64,000 nt of DNA. Source: Geopseudomonas sagittaria (GTDB taxonomy: Bacteria > Pseudomonadota > Gammaproteobacteria > Pseudomonadales > Pseudomonadaceae). The DNA is taken from the NCBI RefSeq assembly GCF_900115715.1, contig NZ_FOXM01000003.1:310001-374000 (forward strand). The letters run 5' to 3'. Positions within the stretch are counted from its first letter, which is position 1, and the number at the start of each line of letters is the position of its first letter. Below, piece after piece: positions 9,261-17,721 of the stretch. The translations under genes and the position numbers were made by a program. The notes beneath the pieces were generated by a model. It saw only the letters and a list, made by a program, of their open reading frames with translations, was not told the origin of the DNA and did no database searches.

Positions 9261-11405
9261 GTGGCTGTTCCCCTGCGTGTATCGCTGGTGCCCTTGCTCG
9301 GCACCCTGGCCAGCGGAGCAGCGCTCGCCGAGGACCTGTTCCTCGCCGCCACGGCGCTGCCCGAGGTTCTCACCGCCACCCGCCTGCAGCAGGCCCCGGC
9401 GGCCGTACCGGGCAGCGTCAGCGTGCTCGACCGCGAACTGATCCGCGCCAGCGGCGCGCGCAGCCTGCCCGAACTGCTGCGCCTGGTGCCCGGCATGCTG
9501 GTGGTGCCGCAGAACGGCAACAGCACAACCGTCAACTACCACGGCAGCAATGCCAACCAAGCCCGCCGCCTGCAGGTGCTGGTCGATGGCCGCTCGGTAT
9601 ATCGCGCCGGCTTTGCCCAGGTCGACTGGAACGACATTCCCGTGGCCATCGAAGACATCGAGCGCATCGAGGTGTTCCGCGGCCCCAATACGGTCAGCTA
9701 CGGCGCCAATGCGCTGATGGCGGTCATCAACATCCTCACCCGCGCCCCCCGCGACAGCCACGGCACGCGCCTGAAGGTGACCCATGGCCAGCGCGGCATC
9801 GACGACTGGTACGCCAGCCACGGCCAGGGCTGGCGTGGCGGCGACCTGCGACTGTCGCTGTCGGGGCAGCAGGACGACGGCTTCGACCACCGGGCGGACG
9901 GCCGCGACTTTCGCGACGGCCAGCGGCTCAGCCGCCTCAACCTGCGTGTGAACCAGGAGCTGGATGCCCGACAGTCGCTGGACTGGCAGCTGGCCCTCAA
10001 GGAAGGCAGCAACCAGGTCGACAACCACTACCAGCCGGTCTTCCCCATCGCCCCCCAGGCCTGGGAGCAGGACGCCGACTCGGACGTGCGCGCCCGCGAC
10101 TATGCCGGCAGCCTGCGCTGGAACCTCGATCTCGATTCGACCCACAGCCTCTATGTACAGGGCAACCTCCAGCAGTGGGAGCGCCTGCGCCAGTGGCGCG
10201 CCTGCGAGGGGCAGCTGGCGTTCAGCCCGCAGCTGGGGCAGTTGTGGGCGCTGTCGCCACAGTACGTCGAGCAGCTCGGTCAGAACCTGCAAGCGGGCAA
10301 CTTCACCCCGCCGGCCGGCACGCCCGAACAGACCGCCCTGGCCACCCGGATCCTGCGGCAGGCCTTCGCCACGCTCAACCCAGGTCAAGGCACGCTTGCC
10401 CACAGCTGCGGCCTGATCAACGAGGACGTGCGCGAGAGCCGCTTCGACCTCGAAATCCAGGACACCCTCAGCCTGTCCGACAACCTGCGCCTGGTCAGCG
10501 GCCTGCGCTACCAGCATGACCGCGCCGACTCGGACGTCTACCTCAACGGCCGGCGCAGCCGGGATACCTGGAGCCTGTTCGGCCAGTTCGAATGGCGAAT
10601 CGACCAGCACTGGCTGCTGCAGGGCGGCGCCATGCTCGAGGACGACAATGCGACCAGCCCGTCGCTGTCGCCACGCCTCGCCCTCAACTACCTGATCACC
10701 CCGGCCCACGGCCTGCGCGCGGTATACTCCGAGGCGGTGCGCTCACCGGACATGTTCGAGAACCATGTCGACTGGCAGTATCCCGTCCGCGATCTGCAGC
10801 CGGCCGCGCTCGGCCAGAGCGAGGCCCGCTATTTCGCCAGCGCCAGAGGCCCAGGCAATCTCGAGCAGGAACGCATGCGCTCGCGCGAGCTGGGTTACAA
10901 CGGCCACTTTGCCGACCTCGGCCTGAGCCTCGACTTCAAGCTGTTCTACGATGAGATCGACAAGCTGATCAGCGAGCCGCTCAAGGTGTACGACTTCATG
11001 CCCAGCAACGACAACCGCCTGCGCCTGAAGGGTGCCGAGGGTGAACTGGACTGGCAGCTGGGCCTGCAAGATCGTCTGCGCCTGGGCTATGCCTACATCG
11101 AGTTCGACGCCACCCACCGCATCGACCGGCGCCTCACCCCGCGCCACAGCGGCTCGGCCGGCTGGCTGCGCGACTGGGGGCATGACTGGTCCAGCGCACT
11201 GTTCTACTATGGCGCCGACAGTCTCAACGAGTACCGTTTCGAACGCGCAGACCTGCGCCTGGCCAAGCGCCTGCGCCTGGGCAGCGGCCAGCTGGAGCTG
11301 GCCGGCGTGCTGCAGCAGCGCCTGGACGACGAGCCCCTCGGCTGGCCGAACAACAACTACGACGAGCGCCGCGTGTTCTGGATCTCCGCCGGGCTCGAAC
11401 TCTGA
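9261..11405 (+). CDS. TonB-dependent outer-membrane receptor
   Basis: This 714-residue protein has a signal peptide (cleavage after Ala-Leu-Ala, about residue 23), a TonB-box-like segment Pro-Glu-Val-Leu-Thr-Ala-Thr, a plug domain (about 35-150, with Val-Leu-Val-Asp-Gly-Arg-Ser and Arg-Ile-Glu-Val-Phe-Arg-Gly-Pro), and a beta-barrel ending in an aromatic-rich last strand. The start is GTG, with GGGAG eight bases before it. Such receptors import siderophores, vitamins, sugars or metals; nothing here fixes the ligand. There is no extra N-terminal signalling domain as in FecA. It is three bases from a binding-protein gene and in the same operon as a hybrid kinase, so it could take part in sensing. 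Confidence 0.9.
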   Translation: MAVPLRVSLVPLLGTLASGAALAEDLFLAATALPEVLTATRLQQAPAAVPGSVSVLDRELIRASGARSLPELLRLVPGMLVVPQNGNSTTVNYHGSNANQARRLQVLVDGRSVYRAGFAQVDWNDIPVAIEDIERIEVFRGPNTVSYGANALMAVINILTRAPRDSHGTRLKVTHGQRGIDDWYASHGQGWRGGDLRLSLSGQQDDGFDHRADGRDFRDGQRLSRLNLRVNQELDARQSLDWQLALKEGSNQVDNHYQPVFPIAPQAWEQDADSDVRARDYAGSLRWNLDLDSTHSLYVQGNLQQWERLRQWRACEGQLAFSPQLGQLWALSPQYVEQLGQNLQAGNFTPPAGTPEQTALATRILRQAFATLNPGQGTLAHSCGLINEDVRESRFDLEIQDTLSLSDNLRLVSGLRYQHDRADSDVYLNGRRSRDTWSLFGQFEWRIDQHWLLQGGAMLEDDNATSPSLSPRLALNYLITPAHGLRAVYSEAVRSPDMFENHVDWQYPVRDLQPAALGQSEARYFASARGPGNLEQERMRSRELGYNGHFADLGLSLDFKLFYDEIDKLISEPLKVYDFMPSNDNRLRLKGAEGELDWQLGLQDRLRLGYAYIEFDATHRIDRRLTPRHSGSAGWLRDWGHDWSSALFYYGADSLNEYRFERADLRLAKRLRLGSGQLELAGVLQQRLDDEPLGWPNNNYDERRVFWISAGLEL

Positions 11406-11408
11406 ATC

Positions 11409-12320
11409 ATGCCGAGCATCTCAAGGATGAGACTTATCAAAACGCTCGTGCTGCTCTGCCTGCTGGCCATCACACCACTGGCGCCGGCGGCCGAGATCAT
11501 CATCGCGACCAGCCATGACACGCCGGCCCTGCACCGCTTCGTGGCCGATCTCACCGCACGCCGCCCGAGTGACCGCGTGCAGCTCATGCACCCGAGCCGG
11601 CTGAGTTCGCCCTCGACCCTGCCCAGCGACAGCCGGCTGGTCCTGCTCGGCGCCGGCGCCCTCGACTGGCGCCTCAGCGATCCCGGCGGACCGCCGACCC
11701 TGGTCATGCAGATCAGCCGAGTGCAGGCCCACCAGCGCCTGGGTGACCAGCGCCCCGCCCTGCTGACCCTGTTGTGGAGCGACCCCGCGCCCGCGCGCCA
11801 GCTGCGCCTGGTTCGCCAACTGCTGCCGCAGGCACGCCGGGTCGGCCTGCTGTACAGCGACGACAGCCGCTTTCTGGTCAACGAACTGCGCCGCCAGGCT
11901 GCCGCCCAGGGACTGGCCATCAGCGCCTGGTACTGGCCGGACAGCGGCGACAGCCGCCCGCTCAATCGCCTGCTCGACGAGAGCGACGTGCTGCTCGGCA
12001 TCGACGATCCGGCCCTGTACAACCCGCGCAGCATCAAGGGCGTACTGCTCGCCAGCTACAGTCGCAAGCTGGCGCTGATCGGCCCGACGGCCGCCTTCAT
12101 CCGCGCCGGCAGCCTGAGCAGCAGCTACAGCGACCAGCAGGACTGGCTCAACGACCTCGACCGGCTGCTTTCGCTGCCACCCGAACAGTGGCCCCGCGAG
12201 GCCTACCCGCGCGACTTCAAGGTCCTCAGCAATGCGCAGGTCGCCCGCTCGCTGGGCATCGAGCTGAGCGACGACCGCGACCAGGCCCGGCGCCTGCAGG
12301 ATTGGGAGAGAGAGCCATGA
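11409..12320 (+). CDS. periplasmic ABC-type substrate-binding protein, orphan
   Basis: This 303-residue protein has a signal peptide (hydrophobic core Leu-Val-Leu-Leu-Cys-Leu-Leu-Ala, cleavage near Ala-Pro-Ala-Ala). The mature part resembles the ABC_sub_bind family: two alpha/beta lobes with segments such as Val-Gly-Leu-Leu-Tyr-Ser-Asp-Asp and Ala-Leu-Ile-Gly-Pro-Thr. No permease or ATPase gene is near, so it probably is not part of a normal importer. Its last four bases overlap the start of the hybrid kinase gene (ATGA), implying coupled translation and a role as the kinase's ligand-binding partner. An alternative start, Met-Arg-Leu-Ile at 11427, would also give a good signal peptide. The ligand is unknown. 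Confidence 0.75.
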   Translation: MPSISRMRLIKTLVLLCLLAITPLAPAAEIIIATSHDTPALHRFVADLTARRPSDRVQLMHPSRLSSPSTLPSDSRLVLLGAGALDWRLSDPGGPPTLVMQISRVQAHQRLGDQRPALLTLLWSDPAPARQLRLVRQLLPQARRVGLLYSDDSRFLVNELRRQAAAQGLAISAWYWPDSGDSRPLNRLLDESDVLLGIDDPALYNPRSIKGVLLASYSRKLALIGPTAAFIRAGSLSSSYSDQQDWLNDLDRLLSLPPEQWPREAYPRDFKVLSNAQVARSLGIELSDDRDQARRLQDWEREP

Positions 12321-14227
12321 TGCTGCGCTGGCGCCACAGCAACATCCGCACCCGGACCCTGGCCATCAGCCTCGGCCCGGCGCTGCTGCTGACCCTGCTG
12401 CTGACCGGCTACTTCACCTATACCCGCCTGCAGGATCTGCACGCCGAGCTGACCCAGACCGGCCAGCTAATCGCCGACCAACTGGCCCCGGCGACCGAGT
12501 ACGCGGTGATCTCCGGCAACGCGCCGATCCTCGACAGCCTGCTGCAGGCCAGCCTGCACATCCCGCACGTACGCTTCATCGAGGTGCGCGACCGCGAGGA
12601 GCGGGTGCTCGCCTATGTCGAGCAGGCCCTGGGGCGGCGCGATACGCGCATCGAGGTGTATCAGGCAGCGATTGTCCGCCAGCAGATCAGGCTCGACGAC
12701 CCCTTCCTGCTCAGCCCGCCCCTGGCGCAGGGCAACAGCGACGACGAGCAGCTGGGTCGGGTGGTGGTCGGCATGACCGACGAAGCCTTCCGCCAGCGCC
12801 AGCAGCAGATCCTGCTGCGCGCCAGCGTGCTGGCCCTGCTGGCCCTGGCGCTGACCCTGCTGCTCGCCTATCGCCTGGCGCGCAGCCTGATCCAGCCCAT
12901 CGACGCCATGGGCCACGCGGTGGAGGCGATCCAGGGCGGTGACTACCACACCAAGTTGCCGGAAGCCGACGGCGGCGAGATCGGCGATCTGGCGCGCCAC
13001 ATCAACCACCTGGCGGCCGCCCTGGAACAGGCGCAGACCGAGCAGCAGCGCAGCATCGCCCAACTGGTCGGCGCCCGCGAAGAAGCCGAGAAGGCCAACC
13101 GCGCCAAGTCGGACTTCCTGGCGATGATGAGCCACGAGCTGCGCACGCCGATGAACGGCGTACTGGGCATGCTGCAACTGCTGGAAACCACCGAGCAGAG
13201 CAGCGAACAGAGCGAATACACGGCCCTGGCCACCGAGTCGACCGAACACCTGCTCAAGGTGATCAACGACATCCTCGATTTCTCACGCATCGAGCGCGGC
13301 TCGCTGGAGCTGGAAAACATCCCGTTCAAGCTGCCCGACCTGATCGCCAGCTCGGTCCAGGTATTTCGCCCCAGCGCCCAGCAGCGTGGCCTGCAGCTGC
13401 TCATGGACCTGCAACCGGGCCTGGACAACATCGAGGTGCGCGGCGACCCCACCCGCCTGCGTCAGGTGCTGGTCAACCTGATCGGCAACGCGCTGAAATT
13501 CACCGAGGAGGGCCGCATCACCGTCACCACCCGCTGGCAGATGCTCGATCAGCAGCAGATGCTCTGGCTGACCTGTGCGGTACAGGACACCGGCATCGGC
13601 ATTGCCCCCGAGCGTTTGCAGCACATGTTCGATGCCTTCGAACAGGCCGACACCTCCACCTCGCGCCGCTATGGCGGCACCGGCCTGGGCCTGTCGATTG
13701 CCCGCACCCTGGCCGAACGCATGGGCGGCGGACTGCACGCCGAAAGCACGCTCGGCCGCGGCTCGACCTTCACCCTCGAGCTGCCACTACCCTGGCGCCA
13801 CTGCCTGGCCGGCGAGCAGGCACTGCTGGAAGGCGAACTGGAACAGGGCGGCGGCCAGTCGGTGTTGCTGGTGGAGGACAACCCGGTCAACCAGACGGTG
13901 ATCGAGGCCATCCTGCGCAGCCTGGGCTTCAACGTCGATCTGGTCAGCAGCGGCCAGCAGGCCCTGCAGGCCGCCGGCGCACAGGCCTACGCGGCGATCC
14001 TCATGGACTGTCGCCTGCCCGACCTCGACGGCTACAGTGTCACCCGGCAGATCCGCAGCGGCGAGGGACCCAACCGGCATACACCGATCATCGCCCTGAC
14101 CGCCAACGCCTTGCAGGGCGACCGCGAGACCTGCCTCGCCGCCGGCATGAACGACTATCTGGCCAAGCCGTTCAAGCGCTCCGATCTGCGCTACATCCTG
14201 CAGCGCTGGGTGCAGAACCGACCATAG
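12317..14227 (+). CDS. hybrid sensor histidine kinase with receiver domain (PA1611-like)
   Basis: This 636-residue membrane kinase has a transmembrane helix at about 15-35, a periplasmic sensor region (about 40-165), a second helix (about 170-190), HAMP, a HisKA domain with Met-Ser-His-Glu-Leu-Arg-Thr-Pro (phospho-His about 273), and a HATPase domain with Asp-Thr-Gly-Ile-Gly-Ile and Gly-Thr-Gly-Leu-Gly-Leu. The receiver domain has Leu-Val-Glu-Asp-Asn-Pro-Val-Asn and a phospho-Asp at about 564. No Hpt domain is present, so a separate Hpt protein must relay the phosphate. Its place just before fabA and its architecture match PA1611 of P. aeruginosa, which known work links to the RetS/GacS biofilm switch. 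Overlap with the binding-protein gene suggests that protein gates its sensor. Confidence 0.9.
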   Translation: MMLRWRHSNIRTRTLAISLGPALLLTLLLTGYFTYTRLQDLHAELTQTGQLIADQLAPATEYAVISGNAPILDSLLQASLHIPHVRFIEVRDREERVLAYVEQALGRRDTRIEVYQAAIVRQQIRLDDPFLLSPPLAQGNSDDEQLGRVVVGMTDEAFRQRQQQILLRASVLALLALALTLLLAYRLARSLIQPIDAMGHAVEAIQGGDYHTKLPEADGGEIGDLARHINHLAAALEQAQTEQQRSIAQLVGAREEAEKANRAKSDFLAMMSHELRTPMNGVLGMLQLLETTEQSSEQSEYTALATESTEHLLKVINDILDFSRIERGSLELENIPFKLPDLIASSVQVFRPSAQQRGLQLLMDLQPGLDNIEVRGDPTRLRQVLVNLIGNALKFTEEGRITVTTRWQMLDQQQMLWLTCAVQDTGIGIAPERLQHMFDAFEQADTSTSRRYGGTGLGLSIARTLAERMGGGLHAESTLGRGSTFTLELPLPWRHCLAGEQALLEGELEQGGGQSVLLVEDNPVNQTVIEAILRSLGFNVDLVSSGQQALQAAGAQAYAAILMDCRLPDLDGYSVTRQIRSGEGPNRHTPIIALTANALQGDRETCLAAGMNDYLAKPFKRSDLRYILQRWVQNRP

Positions 14228-14333
14228 ACGGGTGGCGAAAATCCCCGAAATGCGGCACGCTTGCACCCCGCACAGCACTGGACAGCACCATTCGTCGCAG
14301 AATGACCAGACTCCGGCTGTGACTTTCATCAAC

Positions 14334-14352
14334 TGGCCATAGTCTATAGCCA
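14334..14352. promoter_or_regulatory. near-perfect palindrome in the fabA promoter region
   Basis: TGGCCATAGTCTATAGCCA is a 19-base inverted repeat, two 9-base arms around one T with a single arm mismatch. It lies 81 bases before the fabA start, in the only stretch that could hold the fabAB promoter (14228-14432), and a further CCATAGCC half-site follows at 14355-14362. Its AT-rich core may overlap the -10 region. This is a candidate operator for a fatty-acid regulator; it does not look like the FabR or DesT sites I know. The rest of the 205-base gap shows nothing else clear. Confidence 0.4.
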
Positions 14353-14432
14353 GACCATAGCCACGCCTCCACCGGAGGAGCGCGGCCAGAAAGATCTGCC
14401 CCCTGTGGTACAGGGATCGTCGAGGAGCTCGC

Positions 14433-14948
14433 ATGACAAAACAAAACGCCTTCACTCGGGAAGAACTGCTGCGCTGCAGTCGCGGTGAACTGTTCGGCCC
14501 GGGTAATGCGCAACTGCCCGCCCCCAACATGCTGATGATCGATCGCATCGCGCACATCAGCGAGACCGGCGGCAAGTATGGCAAGGGCGAAATCGTTGCC
14601 GAGCTCGACATCAACCCGGACCTGTGGTTCTTCGCCTGCCACTTCGAGGGCGACCCGGTGATGCCCGGCTGCCTGGGCCTGGATGCGATGTGGCAGCTGG
14701 TTGGCTTCTACCTCGGCTGGCAGGGCAACCCCGGCCGCGGCCGCGCCCTGGGCTCGGGCGAAGTGAAATTCTTCGGCCAGGTCTTGCCGACCGCCAAGAA
14801 AGTCACCTACAACATTCATATCAAGCGCACCATCAGCCGTTCGCTGATCCTCGGCATCGCCGATGGCACCGTCAGCGTCGATGGCCGCGAGATCTACAGC
14901 GCCGAAGGCCTGCGCGTCGGCCTGTTCACTTCCACTGACAGCTTCTAA
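14433..14948 (+). CDS. fabA: 3-hydroxydecanoyl-ACP dehydratase/isomerase
   Basis: FabA dehydrates 3-hydroxydecanoyl-ACP and isomerises trans-2-decenoyl-ACP to the cis-3 form, the branch point to unsaturated fatty acids. The 171-residue protein matches E. coli FabA throughout. The active-site His lies in [13 protein letters not shown], and the Asp partner in Gly-Cys-Leu-Gly-Leu-Asp-Ala. Both domain halves and the segment Gly-Gln-Val-Leu-Pro-Thr-Ala-Lys-Lys are intact. It is cytoplasmic and dimeric in the family. fabB follows after 11 bases, so the pair forms one operon. Confidence 0.97.
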   Translation: MTKQNAFTREELLRCSRGELFGPGNAQLPAPNMLMIDRIAHISETGGKYGKGEIVAELDINPDLWFFACHFEGDPVMPGCLGLDAMWQLVGFYLGWQGNPGRGRALGSGEVKFFGQVLPTAKKVTYNIHIKRTISRSLILGIADGTVSVDGREIYSAEGLRVGLFTSTDSF

Positions 14949-14959
14949 GGGTTACCCGC

Positions 14960-16180
14960 ATGCGCCGCGTCGTGATCACCGGGATGGGCATCGTGTCCTG
15001 CCTGGGCAATGACAAAGAGACCGTTTCCGCCAGCCTGCGCGCCAGCCGCCCAGGTATCCGCTTCAACCAGTCCTATGCCGACATGGGGCTGCGCAGCCAG
15101 GTTTCCGGCTCCGTCGACCTCGACCTCGAAGCGCTGATCGACCGCAAGGTCTATCGCTTCATGGGTGACGCCGCCGCCTTCGCCTACCTGTCCATGCAGC
15201 AGGCGATCAAGGATGCCGGCCTGAGCGAGGAAGAGATCTCCAACCCCCGCGTCGGCCTGATCGCCGGCTCCGGCGGTGCTTCCACCTTCAACCAGATGGA
15301 AGCCATGGACATCCTGCGCGAGAAGGGTGTCAAGCGCGTCGGCCCGTACCGCGTGCCGCGCACCATGGGCAGCACCGTGTCCGCCTGCCTGGCCACCCCG
15401 TTCAAGATCAAGGGCGTCAACTACTCGATCTCCTCCGCCTGCGCCACCAGCGCCCATTGCATCGGCAATGCCATGGAGCAGATCCAGATGGGCAAGCAGG
15501 ACGTGGTCTTCGCCGGCGGCGGTGAAGAGGAGCACTGGAGCCAGAGCTTCCTGTTCGACGCCATGGGCGCCCTGTCCACCCAGTACAACGACTCCCCGGA
15601 AAAGGCCTCCCGCGCCTACGACGCCAAGCGTGACGGCTTCGTCATCGCCGGCGGCGGCGGCATGGTGGTGGTCGAGGAGCTGGAGCACGCCCTCAAGCGC
15701 GGCGCGAAGATCTACGCCGAAATCGTCGGCTACGGCGCCACCTCCGACGGCTACGACATGGTCGCCCCGAGCGGCGAAGGCGCGATTCGCTGCATGCAGC
15801 AGGCGCTGGCCACCGTCGACACCCCGATCGACTACCTCAACACCCACGGCACCTCGACCCCGGTCGGCGACGTGGCGGAAGCCCGCGCCGTGCGCACCGT
15901 GTTCGGCGACAAGGCTCCGGCGATCAGCTCGACCAAGAGCCTGTCCGGCCACTCGCTGGGCGCCGCCGGCGTGCAGGAAGCGATCTACAGCCTGCTGATG
16001 ATGGAAGGCAACTTCATCGCCGGCTCGGCCAACATCGAGGAAGTGGACCCGGAAGTGGCCGATCTGCCGATCGTCACCCAGACCCGCGAGAACGTCACCC
16101 TGAACACGGTGATGAGCAACAGCTTCGGCTTCGGCGGCACCAACGCCACCCTGGTGCTCAAGCGCTGGACCGGCAAGTAA
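14960..16180 (+). CDS. fabB: beta-ketoacyl-ACP synthase I
   Basis: FabB condenses malonyl-ACP with acyl-ACP and is needed to elongate the cis-3-decenoyl-ACP made by FabA. The 406-residue protein has the full thiolase-fold triad: the active Cys in Ser-Ser-Ala-Cys-Ala-Thr-Ser, and the two His in Asn-Thr-His-Gly-Thr-Ser-Thr-Pro and Leu-Ser-Gly-His-Ser-Leu-Gly-Ala. The glycine-rich end Phe-Gly-Phe-Gly-Gly-Thr-Asn is present. Length and start fit E. coli FabB. It follows fabA closely and is ended by a strong hairpin, so the operon is probably just these two genes. Confidence 0.97.
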   Translation: MRRVVITGMGIVSCLGNDKETVSASLRASRPGIRFNQSYADMGLRSQVSGSVDLDLEALIDRKVYRFMGDAAAFAYLSMQQAIKDAGLSEEEISNPRVGLIAGSGGASTFNQMEAMDILREKGVKRVGPYRVPRTMGSTVSACLATPFKIKGVNYSISSACATSAHCIGNAMEQIQMGKQDVVFAGGGEEEHWSQSFLFDAMGALSTQYNDSPEKASRAYDAKRDGFVIAGGGGMVVVEELEHALKRGAKIYAEIVGYGATSDGYDMVAPSGEGAIRCMQQALATVDTPIDYLNTHGTSTPVGDVAEARAVRTVFGDKAPAISSTKSLSGHSLGAAGVQEAIYSLLMMEGNFIAGSANIEEVDPEVADLPIVTQTRENVTLNTVMSNSFGFGGTNATLVLKRWTGK

Positions 16181-16198
16181 GCCGCTCCCGCTCCACTG

Positions 16199-16230
16199 CA
16201 ACGGCACCTTCGGGTGCCGTTGTCGTTTCT
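16199..16230 (+). terminator. terminator after fabAB
   Basis: A 10-base perfect stem (CAACGGCACC with its complement) around a stable TTCG tetraloop spans 16199-16222 and is followed by a T-rich run. It lies 18 bases after the fabB stop. Confidence 0.8.
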
Positions 16231-16287
16231 GCCGCCCCTCTTCTGCCGGGAAGCTGCCCGAACCGGGACTCCGTCACTGGCACAAAC

Positions 16288-16303
16288 ATACCCTGCAGGG
16301 TAT
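16288..16303. promoter_or_regulatory. perfect palindrome, candidate operator for the DUF2892-osmC pair
   Basis: ATACCCTGCAGGGTAT is a perfect 16-base inverted repeat, 78 bases before the DUF2892 start. The shape (ATAC plus C-tract, centre, G-tract plus GTAT) resembles operators of the CsoR/CstR family, which sense copper or reactive sulfur. No such regulator gene is in the window, so the link is only by resemblance. The palindrome also contains a PstI site at its centre, which is incidental. Confidence 0.5.
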
Positions 16304-16381
16304 ACAGAGGCGTCGGGCACGGCCGCAGCGACTACGCTGAACTGACGGCATCCGCCCCCACCTGCAAGGGAGAAACCCCAC

Positions 16382-16573
16382 ATGCAATGCAACGTTGGCA
16401 AGACCGACAAGATCCTGCGCATCATCGCAGGCCTGGCCCTGCTGCTGCTCGGCGCCACTGGAGTGATCGGCTGGTGGGGCCTGATCGGCCTGGCGCCGCT
16501 GGCTACCGGCCTGCTCGGCTGGTGCCCGGCCTACAGCCTGCTCGGCATCAAGACCTGCGGCAAGGGCCAGTGA
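16382..16573 (+). CDS. DUF2892 (YgaP-like transmembrane) protein
   Basis: This 63-residue membrane protein has an N-terminal Met-Gln-Cys-Asn-Val-Gly-Lys-Thr-Asp-Lys, two hydrophobic helices (about 13-30 and 33-47) and a C-terminal Cys-Pro-Ala-Tyr followed by Thr-Cys. This is the DUF2892 domain, which also forms the membrane end of the rhodanese YgaP. Three cysteines suggest a thiol or metal role, but function is not established. It overlaps nothing and is one base from the OsmC gene, so the two make an operon. The candidate operator lies just upstream. Confidence 0.82.
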   Translation: MQCNVGKTDKILRIIAGLALLLLGATGVIGWWGLIGLAPLATGLLGWCPAYSLLGIKTCGKGQ

Positions 16574-16574
16574 C

Positions 16575-17009
16575 ATGACGCTGAAGACCATCCGCGCCAG
16601 CGGCAGCCTGGATCACGCCTTCGCCATCACCGTGGAGTCCGGCAACCACGTGATCCGCATGGACCAGCCGAAGAACGCCGCAGGACAGGATCTCGGCCCG
16701 ACCCCGCTGGAGATCATCCTCGCCGCCGTGGCCGGCTGTTTCGGCACCATCGGCCGCTTCCTCGCCCACCAACGCAAGTTCGAGCTGCGCGGCATGCAGT
16801 TCGAGATCGAGGCCGACTACGATCCGGACGGCTTGCTCGGCCGCCGCGACGACGTGCGCCCGGGCTTCCAGGCGCTGCGGGTCAAGGTAACGATCGACGC
16901 CGACCTCAGCCGCGAGGAAAAGCAGGCGGTGCTCGCGGAAATCGAGCGGCGCTGTCCGCTGGCCGACAACCTGGTCAACGGCACCCGCTTGGAAAGCCGC
17001 CTGGCCTGA
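16575..17009 (+). CDS. OsmC family protein
   Basis: This 144-residue protein has the OsmC/Ohr fold pattern: an N-terminal beta sheet, then Pro-Leu-Glu-Ile-Ile-Leu-Ala-Ala-Val-Ala-Gly-Cys at about residues 44-55 and a second conserved Cys in Arg-Cys-Pro-Leu-Ala-Asp-Asn near the C-terminus. Those are the two redox cysteines by which the family reduces organic peroxides or handles thiols. The overall sequence is closer to YhfA-like OsmC proteins than to Ohr, so peroxide activity is not certain. It starts one base after the DUF2892 stop and ends at a shared terminator. Confidence 0.85.
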   Translation: MTLKTIRASGSLDHAFAITVESGNHVIRMDQPKNAAGQDLGPTPLEIILAAVAGCFGTIGRFLAHQRKFELRGMQFEIEADYDPDGLLGRRDDVRPGFQALRVKVTIDADLSREEKQAVLAEIERRCPLADNLVNGTRLESRLA

Positions 17010-17022
17010 TCCCAGCAGCGGA

Positions 17023-17063
17023 AACGACAAGGCCCGAAGCACAGAGTTTCGGGCCTTGTCGTT
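17023..17063. terminator. bidirectional terminator between osmC-like and DUF3859 genes
   Basis: A perfect 16-base inverted repeat (AACGACAAGGCCCGAA and its complement) around a 9-base loop lies between two convergent genes. It ends in TCGTT on either strand, so it can serve both. Confidence 0.8.
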
Positions 17064-17074
17064 ATCAGCATCGA

Positions 17075-17542
17075 TCAGCGCACGTCGAATCGCTGCTCGG
17101 CCAGCTTGCGGTCGCCCTGGAACACCAGGAAGTGCCACTCGCCGGGCACCACCTCGTGGTGCTCGGTGAACTCGAAAGCCATCACGTCCTGAGTCGCGCC
17201 GGGGGCCAGCTTCTGCACCACCTCGAAACGATCGTGACGCTGGCCGTCGGGGGTGACCACACCGGGGGTGAGGTACAGCAGGGTCAGCGGGGTGTCGTCG
17301 ACCTGCTTGCCGCTCAGGGTCAGGCGCAGGCCGAACTTGGTGCCGAGCCGGGCCGGAATCGTGGTGGTCGTCTGCACCTGCTGGTTGCTGCGCAGCAGCA
17401 CCCGCTCGCCCGGCTGCACCTCGCGCGGCGGAGTCTCGAACACGCCGTACTCGACCGGCCCCTCGACCTGCACCTCGGCCATGGCCAGGCTGGAGGCCAG
17501 CCCCATAACCGCCAGCACACCCGCCATCCTGAACAACTGCAT
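17075..17542 (-). CDS. DUF3859 family exported protein
   Basis: This 155-residue protein has a signal peptide (Met-Gln-Leu-Phe-Arg, hydrophobic core, cleavage near Ala-Met-Ala) and a mature part rich in beta-strand patterns, with repeated Thr-Leu and Val-Val alternation typical of an immunoglobulin-like sandwich. I recognise it as DUF3859, whose role is unknown. The ATG at 17540-17542 follows GAGGAG at good spacing, so the longer open frame upstream is not used. It is a single gene ended by the bidirectional hairpin. Confidence 0.78.
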   Translation of the reverse strand: MQLFRMAGVLAVMGLASSLAMAEVQVEGPVEYGVFETPPREVQPGERVLLRSNQQVQTTTTIPARLGTKFGLRLTLSGKQVDDTPLTLLYLTPGVVTPDGQRHDRFEVVQKLAPGATQDVMAFEFTEHHEVVPGEWHFLVFQGDRKLAEQRFDVR

Positions 17543-17657
17543 ATAGCGCACTCCTCGTTGAGATGGCGCGAGCCTATGACTTTTCCATGACGAACCGATG
17601 ACACTCGCGAGACTGATGGCGCCCCACGCCGAACAAGCGAGCGGCGCCAGAAACAAC

Positions 17658-17689
17658 AATGCCGCTCCCCCTCGCGGGGGAACGGCATT
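17658..17689 (-). terminator. htpG terminator
   Basis: Two stacked stems, AATGCCG and TCCCCC with their complements, separated by one mismatch and closed by a TCGC loop, lie 33 bases past the htpG stop. On the minus strand they are followed by TTGTTGTTT. Confidence 0.75.
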
Positions 17690-17721
17690 CTCGCTGCAGC
17701 GACGCAGTGGCGCTCAGCCGA

